Shown here piece by piece: positions 1 through 6,959 of a DNA stretch of 16,110 bases. The notes below the pieces were generated by a model that did not search any database, was not told the DNA's origin, and was given only the letters and a program-made list of their open reading frames with translations. Made by a program: the position numbers and the translations under genes. The stretch is from the NCBI GenBank assembly GCA_902797785.1, contig CADBUD010000272.1, positions 1-16,110 of the forward strand, read 5' to 3'. Source of the stretch: an uncultured Lachnospiraceae bacterium. GTDB taxonomy: Bacteria; Bacillota; Clostridia; Lachnospirales; Lachnospiraceae. Numbering within the stretch: position 1 is the first letter of the stretch; each line of letters opens with the position of its first letter.

Positions 1-18
1 AAACCATTGCTGGTTTTT
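1..18 (-). terminator. Probable terminator of the germination operon, cut by the window edge
   Basis: On the minus strand the stem AAACCA - GCAA - TGGTTT (16 to 1) follows the stop codon of the germination gene within a few bases. The loop is a GNRA-type tetraloop, a common terminator loop. The expected U-run would lie outside the window. On the plus strand the same stem is followed by TTTTT, so it could also stop a plus-strand gene arriving from the left. The stem is short, so confidence is moderate. Confidence 0.45.
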
Positions 19-19
19 G

Positions 20-1495
20 CTAACGGAACATCATAAATTGAAGTCCTTCTCCCAAAAGACAGATTTCTTCTATCCAAAGACGGTCTTCATAAAACAAATC
101 CATCATGGTTCCCAGGCGCATGGTGTCCAGACCCTCCATTTGATTTAATTTTGTCATTTTTTCCCGTAAATACTGACCAAGAGGATGGTCCAGAGCGGCT
201 TCCATTCTAAGAATTTCCTCCATGTCATGGCAGATGAACACATAGGCATTCCTCTCGTATTTCCCTTCATTTTTCCATTCAGAAATCAGCCGCCCCAATT
301 GTCTTTTATCCCTGACCAGGTCTTCCTCAAGTATCACGCACTGCAGATGTCTGAAATCTACGGACCGGTCCGAATTTTCCTGATACCATTGCTCCGCCTG
401 CTCCAGGGAATCTGCGTGGACAGAAAAACAGGACTCCTTCTTTCCTTCCTTCGTTTCCGGAAACAGATAATGGACTAAAAGCTCTGTTTCCTCCCCCTTT
501 GAAACACATTCCACTGTAGCATAGGAACGGCTTTCGATACTGACCGGTTTCTTCCCATGTGTCAGAAGTACCGCGAATCCAAATACGATCACGGTCCCCA
601 GTTTGACCAAAAAAACTCTGGATTTTTTTGTCTTGTCCTCCAGCTTTTTTTTGCTGCCGGAGAATACCGCAATCGTAAAGTCATAGCCCGCCGCATAGAG
701 AATCCCCAAGATCCACAGGCTCGTCAGCAGAGTGTTCCCGCGTCCTGTATAGACCAGGGACAGCATCTCATAGGAGGTGCTTTTCATTCCTTCGATTCCA
801 TGAAATAAAACAGCTCCTGCCATTAACAGAATCAACATTGCGCCGGGAAAAGCCTTTTCCCTAAGGGAGCCGTTTCCCCGTTCAAAACAAAAATGACATC
901 TCCAAAACACAAAGAAGGAGAGCAGTACCCCGAAAAGACACCGGATCTCAAAGGAAAAGGGAAATAGAAGTGATTTCATCCGTTCCGTGGTAAAAAATCC
1001 ATCGGTAAATATATGAAGATACAGGGTCAGCGCAGAAAAAAGGATGGCAAGAAGCCATGGTACAAATAAGACCTCGGCTCCCCGCGCATAGCATTCTAAT
1101 CCATCCCAACTGGCATAGAGAACCAAAAACAGTAAAAGGAAAAAAATACAGGCCTCATTTTCCTGTGGAACCAGACGATAGAGAATCAGCTTTAACAGGG
1201 CATATAACAGTCCTGCCCCTTCCACAAAACAGTAGCACCGCTTCCCCCATTCCCTGACTCTTTCCATTCCCGGATTTTTCTTCTTTTGATTCATTTCGTT
1301 TTTCTTTTCCTTCTTCTGCTTTAGCATGGTCATGGTCAAAAAAAGAAGATATCCTATGATCAGGCAGGGCATCATGGATTCTTTGCACCATCTGAGCAGA
1401 AGAGTCGGTAAAAAGACGATTCCGGCACCAAAAACATACCAGAAAGAAATTCTCCTCTTTTGTCGGTCCGAAATATTCATGTTTTCAAATATCAT
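20..1495 (-). CDS. Spore germination protein: GerAB-like transporter fused to a GerAC-like N-terminal domain
   Basis: Likely a subunit of a spore germinant receptor in the inner spore membrane. The start is set at 1495, giving 491 residues: this ATG overlaps the gerA stop as ATGA and has AGGAGA eight bases upstream. A longer reading frame up to 1561 would run far into gerA. Residues 1 to about 330 have roughly nine hydrophobic segments and begin with a GerAB-like stretch (NISDRQKRRISFWYVFGAGI). A second GerAB-like motif is GLECYARGAEVLFVPWLL. GerAB proteins are usually about 360 residues. After the last membrane segment the protein continues for about 150 hydrophilic residues. These resemble the first domain of the lipoprotein GerAC, with the pattern SIESRSYATVECV, then VDFRHLQCVILEEDLVR, then YERNAYVFICHD. 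GerAC's lipobox cysteine and C-terminal domain are missing. No separate gerC follows inside the window. Family assignment is from motif recognition; the fusion is an inference that needs a structure or profile search. Confidence 0.75.
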   Translation of the reverse strand: MIFENMNISDRQKRRISFWYVFGAGIVFLPTLLLRWCKESMMPCLIIGYLLFLTMTMLKQKKEKKNEMNQKKKNPGMERVREWGKRCYCFVEGAGLLYALLKLILYRLVPQENEACIFFLLLFLVLYASWDGLECYARGAEVLFVPWLLAILFSALTLYLHIFTDGFFTTERMKSLLFPFSFEIRCLFGVLLSFFVFWRCHFCFERGNGSLREKAFPGAMLILLMAGAVLFHGIEGMKSTSYEMLSLVYTGRGNTLLTSLWILGILYAAGYDFTIAVFSGSKKKLEDKTKKSRVFLVKLGTVIVFGFAVLLTHGKKPVSIESRSYATVECVSKGEETELLVHYLFPETKEGKKESCFSVHADSLEQAEQWYQENSDRSVDFRHLQCVILEEDLVRDKRQLGRLISEWKNEGKYERNAYVFICHDMEEILRMEAALDHPLGQYLREKMTKLNQMEGLDTMRLGTMMDLFYEDRLWIEEICLLGEGLQFMMFR

Positions 1496-3012
1496 GACTT
1501 TTCTCCTGTTTTTTCTCGATATCGCCTTCTCCTTCCCTCTCTGGCATAGAAGGATCTCCATTTCATCAGAAATATCGGCGCCCTAAAAATACTATCACGC
1601 AAATCCCTCTCATGATTTAAGTCTCCTGCCGCAAAAGGAGTCAGAAATGGAATTCCGAAGCTCTTTAAGTGCGTCAGATGAAACCAGACCGTCAAAAGGG
1701 AAAAGCAGAATCCGAACCAGCCAAAAACCCCGCTGATGACCATCATCACATATTTCAGCATACGGAAGGCAAAGGCAAATTCTTCATTCGGAATAGCAAA
1801 AGAACATAGTGCCGTAAAGGCTGTCACAATTACGACGATCGGACTGACCAGATTGGCCTCTACGGCCGCCTGTCCAATGATCAATCCACCTACGATTCCC
1901 ATCGTATTTCCCATGTTTCCCGGAAGCCGGATCCCCGCCTCCCGCAGCAGTTCAAAGGATAATTCCATCAAGAGCATCTCCGCCAGGGGAGAAAAAGGGA
2001 CACCCGCTCTTGCATCAGAAAAGGATAATAACAGATCCAGCGGCAATAAATTTGCCTGGAACAACACGGCCGCCAGATACAGACCCGGCAGGGAGAGGGC
2101 GAAAAAAGCAGCAAAATAACGGATCCACCGGGAGAAGGTCGCCGCCTCAAATCGGTTAAAGCGGTCATCGCTCGTTTTTAAGAAACAATTAAAATCCGTT
2201 GGAAGAATCAGGGCGACAGGAGAATTATCACTTAACAGAACGATTCTCCCCTCCAGCAGTGCCTCAACGGCAAGATCCGGCCGTTCCGTCGTCTGAAACT
2301 GTGGAAAAGGCGAATACCAGCAGCCCTCCGTCAGCTGTTCCAGGATTCCGGTATCGGTAACCGCATCAATCTCAAAAGACGCCAGCTTTTTTTCCATTTC
2401 CCTAAGAAGGGATTCCCTGGCAATTCCCTGCAGATAAACCAGATTGACCAAGGTGTTGGAATGTTCTCCCAGGATGGTCTGTTTGATTTTTAGCTCCGGC
2501 GTCCTCAGACGCTTTCGAAGCAGGGCTGTATTGGCTTTGATGGAATCCGCAAAGCCTTCTTTGGAACCGCGGGAGACCTTTTCTGCTTCGCATTCTGTAA
2601 TTCCCATATTGGGATATCCCCGGTCCGGCAGCTTTAGGGCTCCGTTAAAGCCATCCACGAAGAGTACGGCATCTCCTGCTAAGATGGTCCGGGAAACGTC
2701 CTGAAAGGTCACCAGTTTTTTTGCTCCTGAAAGCCCCAGGGCATTTTTCTTTATCCTTGGAAGGACTTCCTCATCTCTGCTGTCAGAGAGGGAAGTCAGT
2801 AGGGTTCCGATCTGGGAATGGGACAAGGTGATTCCCTGGACGGCAATCTCAATGTAGATGATCTGGCATCGGATGGTACGTTCCCTTCCCAGATACATTT
2901 CTGTTTCTATCAGGTCATCACAGTCTTTGAACATCTGGTGAAAAGCATCGAGGGCTTTTGTGAGAGAACAGGGAATATGTTCCGGACGTTCTTTCTCATT
3001 GATCTTGTTCAT
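1492..3012 (-). CDS. gerA: GerA-family spore germinant receptor A subunit
   Basis: A 506-residue protein of normal length for the GerA/GerKA/SpoVAF family, which forms part of the nutrient-sensing channel in the inner membrane of spores. A cytoplasmic N-terminal half of about 290 residues contains family hallmarks FVDGF and SKEGFADSIKANTALLRKRL. The membrane half starts near WIRYFAAFFALSLPGLYLAA and includes the motif pair PFSPLAEMLLMELSFELLREAGIRLP and MGIVGGLIIGQAAVEA, followed by SPIVVIVTAFTALCSFAIP. A basic C-terminal tail ends the protein. The start is supported by AGAAAGG eight bases upstream of the ATG. The stop overlaps the next gene as ATGA, so the two are probably translated together. 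The germinant cannot be read from the sequence. Confidence 0.93.
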   Translation of the reverse strand: MNKINEKERPEHIPCSLTKALDAFHQMFKDCDDLIETEMYLGRERTIRCQIIYIEIAVQGITLSHSQIGTLLTSLSDSRDEEVLPRIKKNALGLSGAKKLVTFQDVSRTILAGDAVLFVDGFNGALKLPDRGYPNMGITECEAEKVSRGSKEGFADSIKANTALLRKRLRTPELKIKQTILGEHSNTLVNLVYLQGIARESLLREMEKKLASFEIDAVTDTGILEQLTEGCWYSPFPQFQTTERPDLAVEALLEGRIVLLSDNSPVALILPTDFNCFLKTSDDRFNRFEAATFSRWIRYFAAFFALSLPGLYLAAVLFQANLLPLDLLLSFSDARAGVPFSPLAEMLLMELSFELLREAGIRLPGNMGNTMGIVGGLIIGQAAVEANLVSPIVVIVTAFTALCSFAIPNEEFAFAFRMLKYVMMVISGVFGWFGFCFSLLTVWFHLTHLKSFGIPFLTPFAAGDLNHERDLRDSIFRAPIFLMKWRSFYAREGRRRRYREKTGEKS

Positions 3013-3054
3013 GTCTTGAACCTTTCTTATTTTTAATCTTTATTGCTATGGTAT

Positions 3055-3074
3055 TTATCATACGTTTATGATAA
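3055..3074. promoter_or_regulatory. Perfect 8-bp palindrome upstream of gerA (possible operator)
   Basis: TTATCATA - CGTT - TATGATAA, a perfect 8-bp inverted repeat with a 4-base spacer, about 45 bases upstream of gerA and overlapping the candidate promoter. It is AT-rich and has no U-run, so it looks more like a protein-binding dyad than a terminator. The regulator is unknown. Confidence 0.35.
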
Positions 3075-3101
3075 GTATTTCCCCGTCCTGTTTTTTTATT
3101 C
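3073..3101 (-). promoter_or_regulatory. Weak candidate sporulation-sigma promoter for the gerA operon
   Basis: Minus-strand GAATA (3101-3097), then 17 bases, then AATACTT (3079-3073). Forespore sigma-G promoters are described as roughly GHATR, 17-18 bases, CATWHTA, so the -35 fits and the -10 matches at five of seven positions. The location, about 60 bases before gerA, suits such a promoter, and sigma-G control is usual for gerA operons. The match is imperfect and is only a suggestion. No good sigma-A promoter is visible here. Confidence 0.3.
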
Positions 3102-3137
3102 CAAAAAAATCGAGCAGGGGTATTCTCCCCCTACTCG
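3101..3137 (-). terminator. Rho-independent terminator (second after gntR)
   Basis: On the minus strand CGAGTAGGGG pairs with CCCCTGCTCG (ten positions, one mismatch) around a 7-base loop, followed directly by ATTTTTTTGG. This is a convincing intrinsic terminator. It separates gerA from the upstream gntR unit and lies about 180 bases downstream of a first terminator, with a repeat sequence between the two. Confidence 0.75.
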
Positions 3138-3174
3138 CTGACAATGCTGTTGCCCATCTCAAGACTTTGTCTAC

Positions 3175-3237
3175 CCCGGATTTTCAAGCAAAATGCGCTT
3201 GAAAATACCTTGCGGGATAACGGCTGTGAATAGTAAC
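3175..3237 (+). repeat. Half-copy of the GTTACTATTCACAGC repeat element
   Basis: Bases 3203-3237 are an exact 35-base reverse-complement copy of 5032-5066, ending in GCTGTGAATAGTAAC. The shared block CCCGGATTTTC at 3175-3185 also occurs, inverted, in the full element. Between these blocks the copy has its own hairpin, ATTTTCAAGC / GCTTGAAAAT (10 bp, 3180-3206), in place of the long hairpin of the full element. No matching GTTACTATTCACAGC end is found on the left side, so this is a partial or variant copy. Confidence 0.8.
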
Positions 3238-3260
3238 TTGTCTTTCGGTGTTCTACCGTC

Positions 3261-3306
3261 GCCAAAGTGTCTTCCTTTCGTGCAAGCACGAGTCAGACAC
3301 CTTGGC
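3261..3306. repeat. Imperfect long hairpin between gntR and gerA
   Basis: GCCAAAGTGTCT (3261-3272) pairs with AGACACCTTGGC (3295-3306) with one mismatch, and inside it TCGTGC pairs with GCACGA. It sits next to the half repeat and may belong to the same structured family. It has no U-run on either strand. The remaining bases between 3138 and 3317 hold no gene that I can support. Confidence 0.5.
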
Positions 3307-3317
3307 TCGTTGTCATA

Positions 3318-3355
3318 CAAAATCAGGCGCAGCCATCTTATCCTGGCTGCGCCTG
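3318..3355 (-). terminator. Rho-independent terminator of ispE-gntR
   Basis: Four bases after the gntR stop codon, the minus strand has a perfect 12-bp stem, CAGGCGCAGCCA / TGGCTGCGCCTG, with an 8-base loop, followed by ATTTTG. The U-tract is short but the stem is very strong. Confidence 0.85.
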
Positions 3356-3359
3356 TTCA

Positions 3360-4037
3360 CTATGCTTCGCTCTTATGTATCATCTGCAGTACTGCCGTCT
3401 GCTGATTCGATAAATGTTGGTCTACGATCAGAACCACATAATCCTCATCCTGATTCAGCATCCCGCGGATCATTTCCCGATGCTCTTTGATCAGCTGCTG
3501 ATAATTCTCCTCTATCTTTAAATATTCTACCCGATATCGGTAGAACTGTTCTCTCAGGGAATTTAATATAGAAATCAGCTTTGGGTTTTTGGATGACTTG
3601 TAGATGCATTCGTGGAAATTTTCATCTGCGGTTGCGATTTCTATGACATTTTTGCGCTTCATGGCATCCTCCATCTCATTCGCGAAGCGCTCAAGATCCT
3701 GCATTTCTTCCTCTGTCATCCTTTGGCAGGCAAGACTTGCCGCCAGCTTCTCCAGAGATTTCCGAACCACAAGCATATCCTCAAATTCTGCTGCTGACAT
3801 CTGGGCGACCATGGCTCCCTTTCGGGGAATGGAGACCACCAGTCCCTCCAGCTCCAATTTTCGAAGAGCCTCTCGGATCGGCGTTCTGCTGACTCCCAGC
3901 TTTTCTGCCAGCTGAATCTCCATCAGCCGCTCTCCTGCTTTTAATTCTCCTTTTAAGATTGCTTCCCGAATCGCTCGGAATACGACCTCACGAAGGGGAA
4001 GAAACTGATTCATTTCTATCTTAAATTCGTTCTCCAT
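3360..4037 (-). CDS. GntR-family transcriptional regulator, FadR (FCD) subfamily
   Basis: A 225-residue DNA-binding regulator. Residues about 12-78 form the winged helix-turn-helix with the typical GERLMEIQLAEKLGVSRTPI and EALRKLELEGLV. Residues about 85-215 form the all-helical FCD ligand domain. The metal-binding pattern of many FCD proteins is present as D138, H142, H186 and H208, so a metal-assisted carboxylate ligand is possible, but the real effector is unknown. The start has AGGAGA about eight bases upstream. The gene begins 12 bases after the ispE stop and its ribosome site abuts that stop, so it is the second gene of an ispE operon. It could regulate its own operon or distant genes; nothing here decides this. 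Confidence 0.93.
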   Translation of the reverse strand: MENEFKIEMNQFLPLREVVFRAIREAILKGELKAGERLMEIQLAEKLGVSRTPIREALRKLELEGLVVSIPRKGAMVAQMSAAEFEDMLVVRKSLEKLAASLACQRMTEEEMQDLERFANEMEDAMKRKNVIEIATADENFHECIYKSSKNPKLISILNSLREQFYRYRVEYLKIEENYQQLIKEHREMIRGMLNQDEDYVVLIVDQHLSNQQTAVLQMIHKSEA

Positions 4038-4049
4038 CGTCCTTCTCCT

Positions 4050-4928
4050 TTATACTCCAGTCGGTGCGCCAACCGGACTTGTCAAAGCCACTGCCTCTGC
4101 CATCCCTTCTTCCCGTAAGATTCTGTATGCCTCTTTTGCCGTTTCTTCCTCTAAGAACAATCCGAACACTGTCGGTCCGCTTCCGCTCATCAAAGCATTT
4201 TCCGCCCCCAATTCCATCATCCTCTGTTTTAGCTTCTGGATGATTGGATATTCCTTTACTGTTACATTCTCCAATAAATTGCCCAGGGAGGAAGCGATTT
4301 TTTTTATGTCCTGATGACGGATTCCCTCAAGGATCGTTTCGATTTTAGGATGGTCTGTCATTTCATCCAATGTCAAATGCTCGTAGACATATTTCGTCGA
4401 AACAGAAATCGGTGGTTTGGCAATCAAAATCGGAATGGGCAAAAGCTCCGGCAGTCGCGTCAGACGCTCTCCGATTCCCTCAGACAGAGCCGTTCCCTGT
4501 AGAAGGCAGAATGGAACATCTGCTCCGATTTTTACCCCGTGCTCTGAAAGTTCGTCCTCTGAGATTCCCAGGGAAAACAACTGGTTCATCCCCCGAAGTG
4601 CCGCCGCTGCATCTGTGCTCCCACCGGCCAATCCGGCCGCGATGGGAATCTGCTTTGTCAGCTCAACGGATACTCCCCCGGATATGGAATACTCTTCCCT
4701 GATTAATTGTACTGCCCGATAGATCAGATTTTCCGGACCCAGAGGAAGCGCCGCTCCCCCGCATTCCAATTTAATCTTATCTTCTGTTATCTTTTTCATT
4801 TTTAATCTGTCGTGAAGTTGGATGGACTGCATCACCATCTTTACCTCATGGTATCCATCTTCCCTCTTCCGAAGAACGTCCAGTCCCAGATTGATCTTGG
4901 CATATGCGTTTAATTCTATCGAATCCAT
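4050..4928 (-). CDS. ispE: 4-diphosphocytidyl-2-C-methyl-D-erythritol kinase
   Basis: Phosphorylates CDP-methylerythritol at the 2-position with ATP, a step of the MEP (non-mevalonate) isoprenoid pathway. At 292 residues it is a normal IspE. It has the N-terminal AYAKINLGLDV with catalytic-site lysine K11, the GHMP-kinase ATP loop PIAAGLAGGSTDAAAALRG (residues 95 onward, with D106 as the likely catalytic aspartate), and the C-terminal GHMP motif MSGSGPTVFGLF. The reading frame is open up to 5012, but that longer start lies inside the promoter -35 box. MDSIELNAYAKINL matches the family start and has GGAGAG upstream, so 4928 is chosen. It is the first gene of an operon with the GntR regulator. 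Confidence 0.95.
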   Translation of the reverse strand: MDSIELNAYAKINLGLDVLRKREDGYHEVKMVMQSIQLHDRLKMKKITEDKIKLECGGAALPLGPENLIYRAVQLIREEYSISGGVSVELTKQIPIAAGLAGGSTDAAAALRGMNQLFSLGISEDELSEHGVKIGADVPFCLLQGTALSEGIGERLTRLPELLPIPILIAKPPISVSTKYVYEHLTLDEMTDHPKIETILEGIRHQDIKKIASSLGNLLENVTVKEYPIIQKLKQRMMELGAENALMSGSGPTVFGLFLEEETAKEAYRILREEGMAEAVALTSPVGAPTGV

Positions 4929-4983
4929 TTTGAGATTTCTCTCCTTCCCCACTTTTGTACGAAAATAAAAACAATCTTCTTTA

Positions 4984-5012
4984 ATTTTATCTATAAACGC
5001 CATAAATGTCAA
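4984..5012 (-). promoter_or_regulatory. Sigma-A promoter of ispE-gntR
   Basis: On the minus strand a perfect -35 TTGACA (5012-5007), a 17-base spacer, and -10 TAAAAT (4989-4984). Transcription would start near 4977, giving a leader of about 50 bases before ispE. It lies just outside the end of the repeat element at 5032. Confidence 0.85.
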
Positions 5013-5031
5013 TCATATTCTGTAGACTTTT

Positions 5032-5214
5032 GTTACTATTCACAGCCGTTATCCCGCAAGGTATTTCCATGCGTTTTTTGCACACCGAAGGTGCACAGAG
5101 TGTGAAAATCCGGGACAGTGGGCGCGAAATATGACCGTTAGGGCATATTTCCACTCTGTGCACCTTTGGCGTGTGCATTTTGTTGCTATGAACAGCGGAG
5201 CTGTGAATAGTAAC
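5032..5214 (-). mobile_element. MITE-like palindromic element with perfect 15-bp terminal inverted repeats
   Basis: A 183-bp element bounded by GTTACTATTCACAGC (5032-5046) and its exact reverse complement (5200-5214). Inside is a long hairpin: 5079-5102 pairs with 5152-5177, the innermost 15 bp being perfect. Within that is a second hairpin, GAAATATG / CATATTTC (5126-5151). It has no coding capacity worth calling. It occupies the gap between prfC and ispE, one base from the prfC stop codon. Related partial copies occur at 3175-3237 and 8839-8919. Small size, inverted ends and several copies fit a miniature inverted-repeat transposable element. No clear target-site duplication is visible, so its mobility is inferred. 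Confidence 0.75.
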
Positions 5215-5215
5215 A

Positions 5216-6805
5216 CTAATTTCGTCCAAACTCAGACAATACCAGCCCTTCGTTTCGCTCCAGCGTCATGTTGACGCTCCAGCTGTTGATAAATAGCAGG
5301 AGCGGATTCCCCTTTAGATCTTTGATTTTTTTCATATCAGAAGTCCCGCGCAGCTCATCTAAGTCGATTTCTTTGTTTTCCACCCAGCGGATATGCTCAT
5401 ATGGCAGATGCTCCAAAATAATCTCTACGTTATACTCATGATTCAGACGGTATTTTAAAACATCGAACTGGAGCACACCGACTACACCGACGATGATTTC
5501 CTCCATCCCGGTATTGTATTCCTGGAAAATCTGAATCGCTCCCTCCTGGGCGATCTGATTGATTCCTTTAACGAACTGTTTTCGTTTCATGGTATCTACC
5601 TGACGCACCCGGGCAAAATGCTCCGGCGCAAAGGTCGGAATTCCCTCAAAACAGAACGGCTCTCCTCCCTTGAGCAGGGTATCTCCAATTGAAAAAATCC
5701 CCGGATCAAAGACTCCGATGATATCTCCGGCGTAAGCAGTCTCAATGATTTTTCTCTCCTGCGCCATCATCTGCTGTGGCTGGGACAGGCGGATCTTTTT
5801 TCCTCCCTGTACGTGCGTCACTTCCATCCCGGCCTCGAATTTTCCAGAACAAATCCGCATAAACGCAATCCTGTCCCGATGTGCTTTATTCATATTTGCC
5901 TGAATTTTAAAGACAAAGGCAGAAAAGTGTTCAGAGAACGGATCGATTTCTCCCTGATCGGATTTCCGTGGAAGTACCGTTGTCGTCATTTTTAGGAAAT
6001 GCTGTAAAAAGGTCTCGACTCCAAAGTTGGTCAATGCCGATCCAAAAAATACAGGAGACAGTTCTCCTGCATGTACAGCATCCAGATCGAACTCGGCACT
6101 GGCACCGTCCAGCAGCTCGATTTCTCCCATCAGCTGATCGTATTCCTCTTCTCCAATGACCTGTCGAATTTCCTCTGAGTCAATGTCAATTTCTCTGACT
6201 TCGCCTTCCTTGGTTCCCTTTTCTGTATCGGAGAATAAGGAGACTTTTCTTGTATTCCGGTCATAGACTCCTTTAAACCCTTTTCCTGAGCCAATCGGCC
6301 AATTCACCGGACAAGTCGCGATGCCCAGCTCTTTTTCAATCTCATCGAGCAGATCAAAGGAATCATTGGCATCCCGATCCATTTTGTTGATAAAGGTAAA
6401 AATAGGAATATGGCGCATCACACAGACCTTGAACAGCTTTCTGGTCTGCGCCTCGACTCCCTTGGATCCATCAATGACCATGACGGCAGAATCGGCTGCC
6501 ATCAGGGTTCGATATGTATCCTCCGAGAAGTCCTGGTGTCCCGGGGTATCCAAAATATTAATACAAAAACCATCATATGAGAACTGCAGAACAGAGGAAG
6601 TAACAGAAATTCCTCTTTCTTTTTCTATCTCCATCCAGTCAGAGACCGCATGACGTGCAGTTGCCTTTCCTTTGACCGAGCCTGCCAGATTAATGGCACC
6701 TCCATATAAAAGAAATTTTTCTGTCAATGTCGTCTTTCCCGCATCCGGATGGGAAATAATCGCAAAGGTTCTTCTTTTTTTGATTTCGTCTTGTAACTCG
6801 CTCAT
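5216..6805 (-). CDS. prfC: Peptide chain release factor 3 (RF3)
   Basis: A translational GTPase that recycles RF1 and RF2 from the ribosome after peptide release. It is 529 residues long, as in the family. GTPase motifs are all present: G1 SHPDAGKT (residues 18-25), G3 DTPGH (86-90) and G4 NKMD (140-143). The long switch-I stretch with EKERGISVTSSVLQF follows the RF3 pattern rather than EF-G. The domain order of G domain, beta-barrel domain and C-terminal RF3 domain appears complete. The frame extends to 6859, but the family-typical start MSELQDEIKKRRTFAIISHP at 6805 has AAAGG about nine bases upstream, so it is preferred. The stop codon lies one base beyond the end of the palindromic element. 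I see no convincing promoter between this gene and deoB. Confidence 0.96.
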   Translation of the reverse strand: MSELQDEIKKRRTFAIISHPDAGKTTLTEKFLLYGGAINLAGSVKGKATARHAVSDWMEIEKERGISVTSSVLQFSYDGFCINILDTPGHQDFSEDTYRTLMAADSAVMVIDGSKGVEAQTRKLFKVCVMRHIPIFTFINKMDRDANDSFDLLDEIEKELGIATCPVNWPIGSGKGFKGVYDRNTRKVSLFSDTEKGTKEGEVREIDIDSEEIRQVIGEEEYDQLMGEIELLDGASAEFDLDAVHAGELSPVFFGSALTNFGVETFLQHFLKMTTTVLPRKSDQGEIDPFSEHFSAFVFKIQANMNKAHRDRIAFMRICSGKFEAGMEVTHVQGGKKIRLSQPQQMMAQERKIIETAYAGDIIGVFDPGIFSIGDTLLKGGEPFCFEGIPTFAPEHFARVRQVDTMKRKQFVKGINQIAQEGAIQIFQEYNTGMEEIIVGVVGVLQFDVLKYRLNHEYNVEIILEHLPYEHIRWVENKEIDLDELRGTSDMKKIKDLKGNPLLLFINSWSVNMTLERNEGLVLSEFGRN

Positions 6806-6870
6806 TTTTTCTGCCTTTCTATTTCTAACTATAATTTTATAGGAAACGAATTTATTCATTTCCTATTTGC

Positions 6871-6910
6871 CAAACGCAAGGCGCCAAAAGTGCCTTTCCT
6901 ATCGCGTTTG
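6871..6910 (-). terminator. Hairpin downstream of deoB, weak terminator candidate
   Basis: CAAACGC (6871-6877) pairs with GCGTTTG (6904-6910), and inside it AAGGCGC pairs with GTGCCTT (one G-U pair) around CAAAA. On the minus strand it lies about 50 bases after the deoB stop, but only GTTT and no real U-run follows. A second inverted repeat, ATAGGAAA / TTTCCTAT, lies nearby at 6839-6866. The function is uncertain: weak terminator or leader structure of prfC. Confidence 0.35.
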
Positions 6911-6959
6911 TGTGCATTAATGTACAGGTTATTTTCGCACAATTCCTTACGATTCACCG

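Noticed and set aside
3193..3490. Two plus-strand ORFs of 70-80 residues
   Set aside because: They read through the half repeat, the gntR terminator and the antisense of gntR.
4929..5012. Longer ispE start
   Set aside because: The extension covers the -35 and -10 boxes and does not resemble the IspE N-terminus.
4987..5229. 80-residue minus-strand ORF across the prfC-ispE gap
   Set aside because: It lies almost wholly inside the palindromic element and translates its inverted repeats; it also overlaps the ispE promoter and has no ribosome site.
6806..6859. Longer prfC start
   Set aside because: The extra 18 residues are not part of RF3 proteins, and the start at 6805 has a ribosome site.
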